Shown here: in pieces, positions 14,758 to 14,871 of the stretch
Layout: each line of letters begins with the position of its first letter
Position numbering within the stretch: position 1 is the first letter of the stretch
Source: Dehalococcoidia bacterium UBA2979
GTDB taxonomy: Bacteria > Chloroflexota > Dehalococcoidia > UBA2979
Length of the DNA stretch: 14,871 nucleotides
Assembly (NCBI GenBank): GCA_002348225.1
Contig: DEAP01000081.1
Span: 1-14,871 of the forward strand
Direction of reading: 5' to 3'
Notes under the pieces: model-generated
Told to the model about the DNA's origin: nothing
The model's input: the letters and a program-made list of their open reading frames with translations, nothing else
The model's database searches: none
Made by a program: the position numbers and the translations under genes

Positions 14758-14871
14758 CGTGGTAAAGGCCGGTGAAGCCACAGAAATCTACAACGCTCTC
14801 TATGGTGCTGCATCGGCATCCTTTCAGGACTGGATGACTCCAGTTCGCCCTCGTATCGATATCGCGGATGA
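14750..14871 (+). CDS. Start of next gene, probably NuoF-type flavin subunit, cut by the window edge
   Basis: ATG at 14750 opens a frame that runs off the right edge (40 codons seen, beginning MTNVVKAGEATEIYNAL and reaching PRIDIAD). It overlaps the nuoE-type gene by 8 nt, the usual coupling for complex subunits. The gene order NuoE then NuoF is standard, and a short N-terminal segment before the FMN/NADH-binding domain is common in this family. The visible part holds no diagnostic motif, so identity as NuoF or the equivalent formate dehydrogenase/hydrogenase subunit is inferred from position. It was too short at the edge to judge length. Confidence 0.6.
   Translation, partial: MTNVVKAGEATEIYNALYGAASASFQDWMTPVRPRIDIAD

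Noticed and set aside
1..14871. CRISPR arrays, tRNA/rRNA genes, insertion sequences or attachment sites
   Set aside because: No regularly spaced repeats, no cloverleaf-like segments in the gaps, and no transposase or integrase coding sequence were seen. Gene order and composition look like ordinary chromosome.

Overview
The window is a bacterial chromosomal segment of moderate G+C with densely packed housekeeping genes. It has no mobile element, CRISPR array, rRNA or tRNA that I could find. The lineage cannot be proved from this sequence. A mutS-mutL pair whose MutL carries an endonuclease motif argues against most Actinobacteria. A MerR/BldC-type HTH fused to an RsbRD-like helical domain, and an ADP-forming acyl-CoA synthetase alpha-type protein, are both common in Chloroflexota, so a Chloroflexota bacterium (perhaps of the marine SAR202/Dehalococcoidia type) is my tentative guess.

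Layout. (1) 1-1951, plus strand: the end of a riboflavin operon, with ribBA cut by the left edge, then ribH, then a 92-aa single-span membrane protein overlapping ribH by ATGA. (2) 1948-3129, minus strand: dinB (DNA polymerase IV), whose stop codon overlaps the preceding stop within one CTAG palindrome. (3) 3130-3334: a region between divergent genes. (4) 3335-3955, plus strand: an HTH regulator. (5) About 3990-4133: a cobalamin riboswitch, followed by a B12-type ABC importer (binding lipoprotein, FecCD permease, ATPase; 4138-7199). (6) 7249-9665: a CoA-ligase alpha-type protein and an unrecognised 309-aa alpha/beta protein. (7) 9708-14153: mutS and mutL, with mutS apparently starting at a rare CTG codon and a 46-nt hairpin just before mutL. 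(8) 14224 to the right edge: a NuoE-type [2Fe-2S] subunit and the first 40 codons of the next, overlapping gene, probably a NuoF-type subunit.

How the parts fit. The riboswitch and importer form a self-contained B12 uptake unit under feedback control by intracellular cobalamin. mutS and mutL form a methyl-independent mismatch repair pair, and dinB nearby supplies error-prone translesion synthesis. The rib genes make lumazine for riboflavin, and the NuoE/F-type pair would use the derived flavin and Fe-S cofactors, although no physical link between them is implied.

I found no convincing wholly new system. The observations most worth checking are the CTG start of mutS, the mutS-mutL hairpin, the B12 switch architecture, and the unidentified 309-aa protein next to the CoA ligase subunit.
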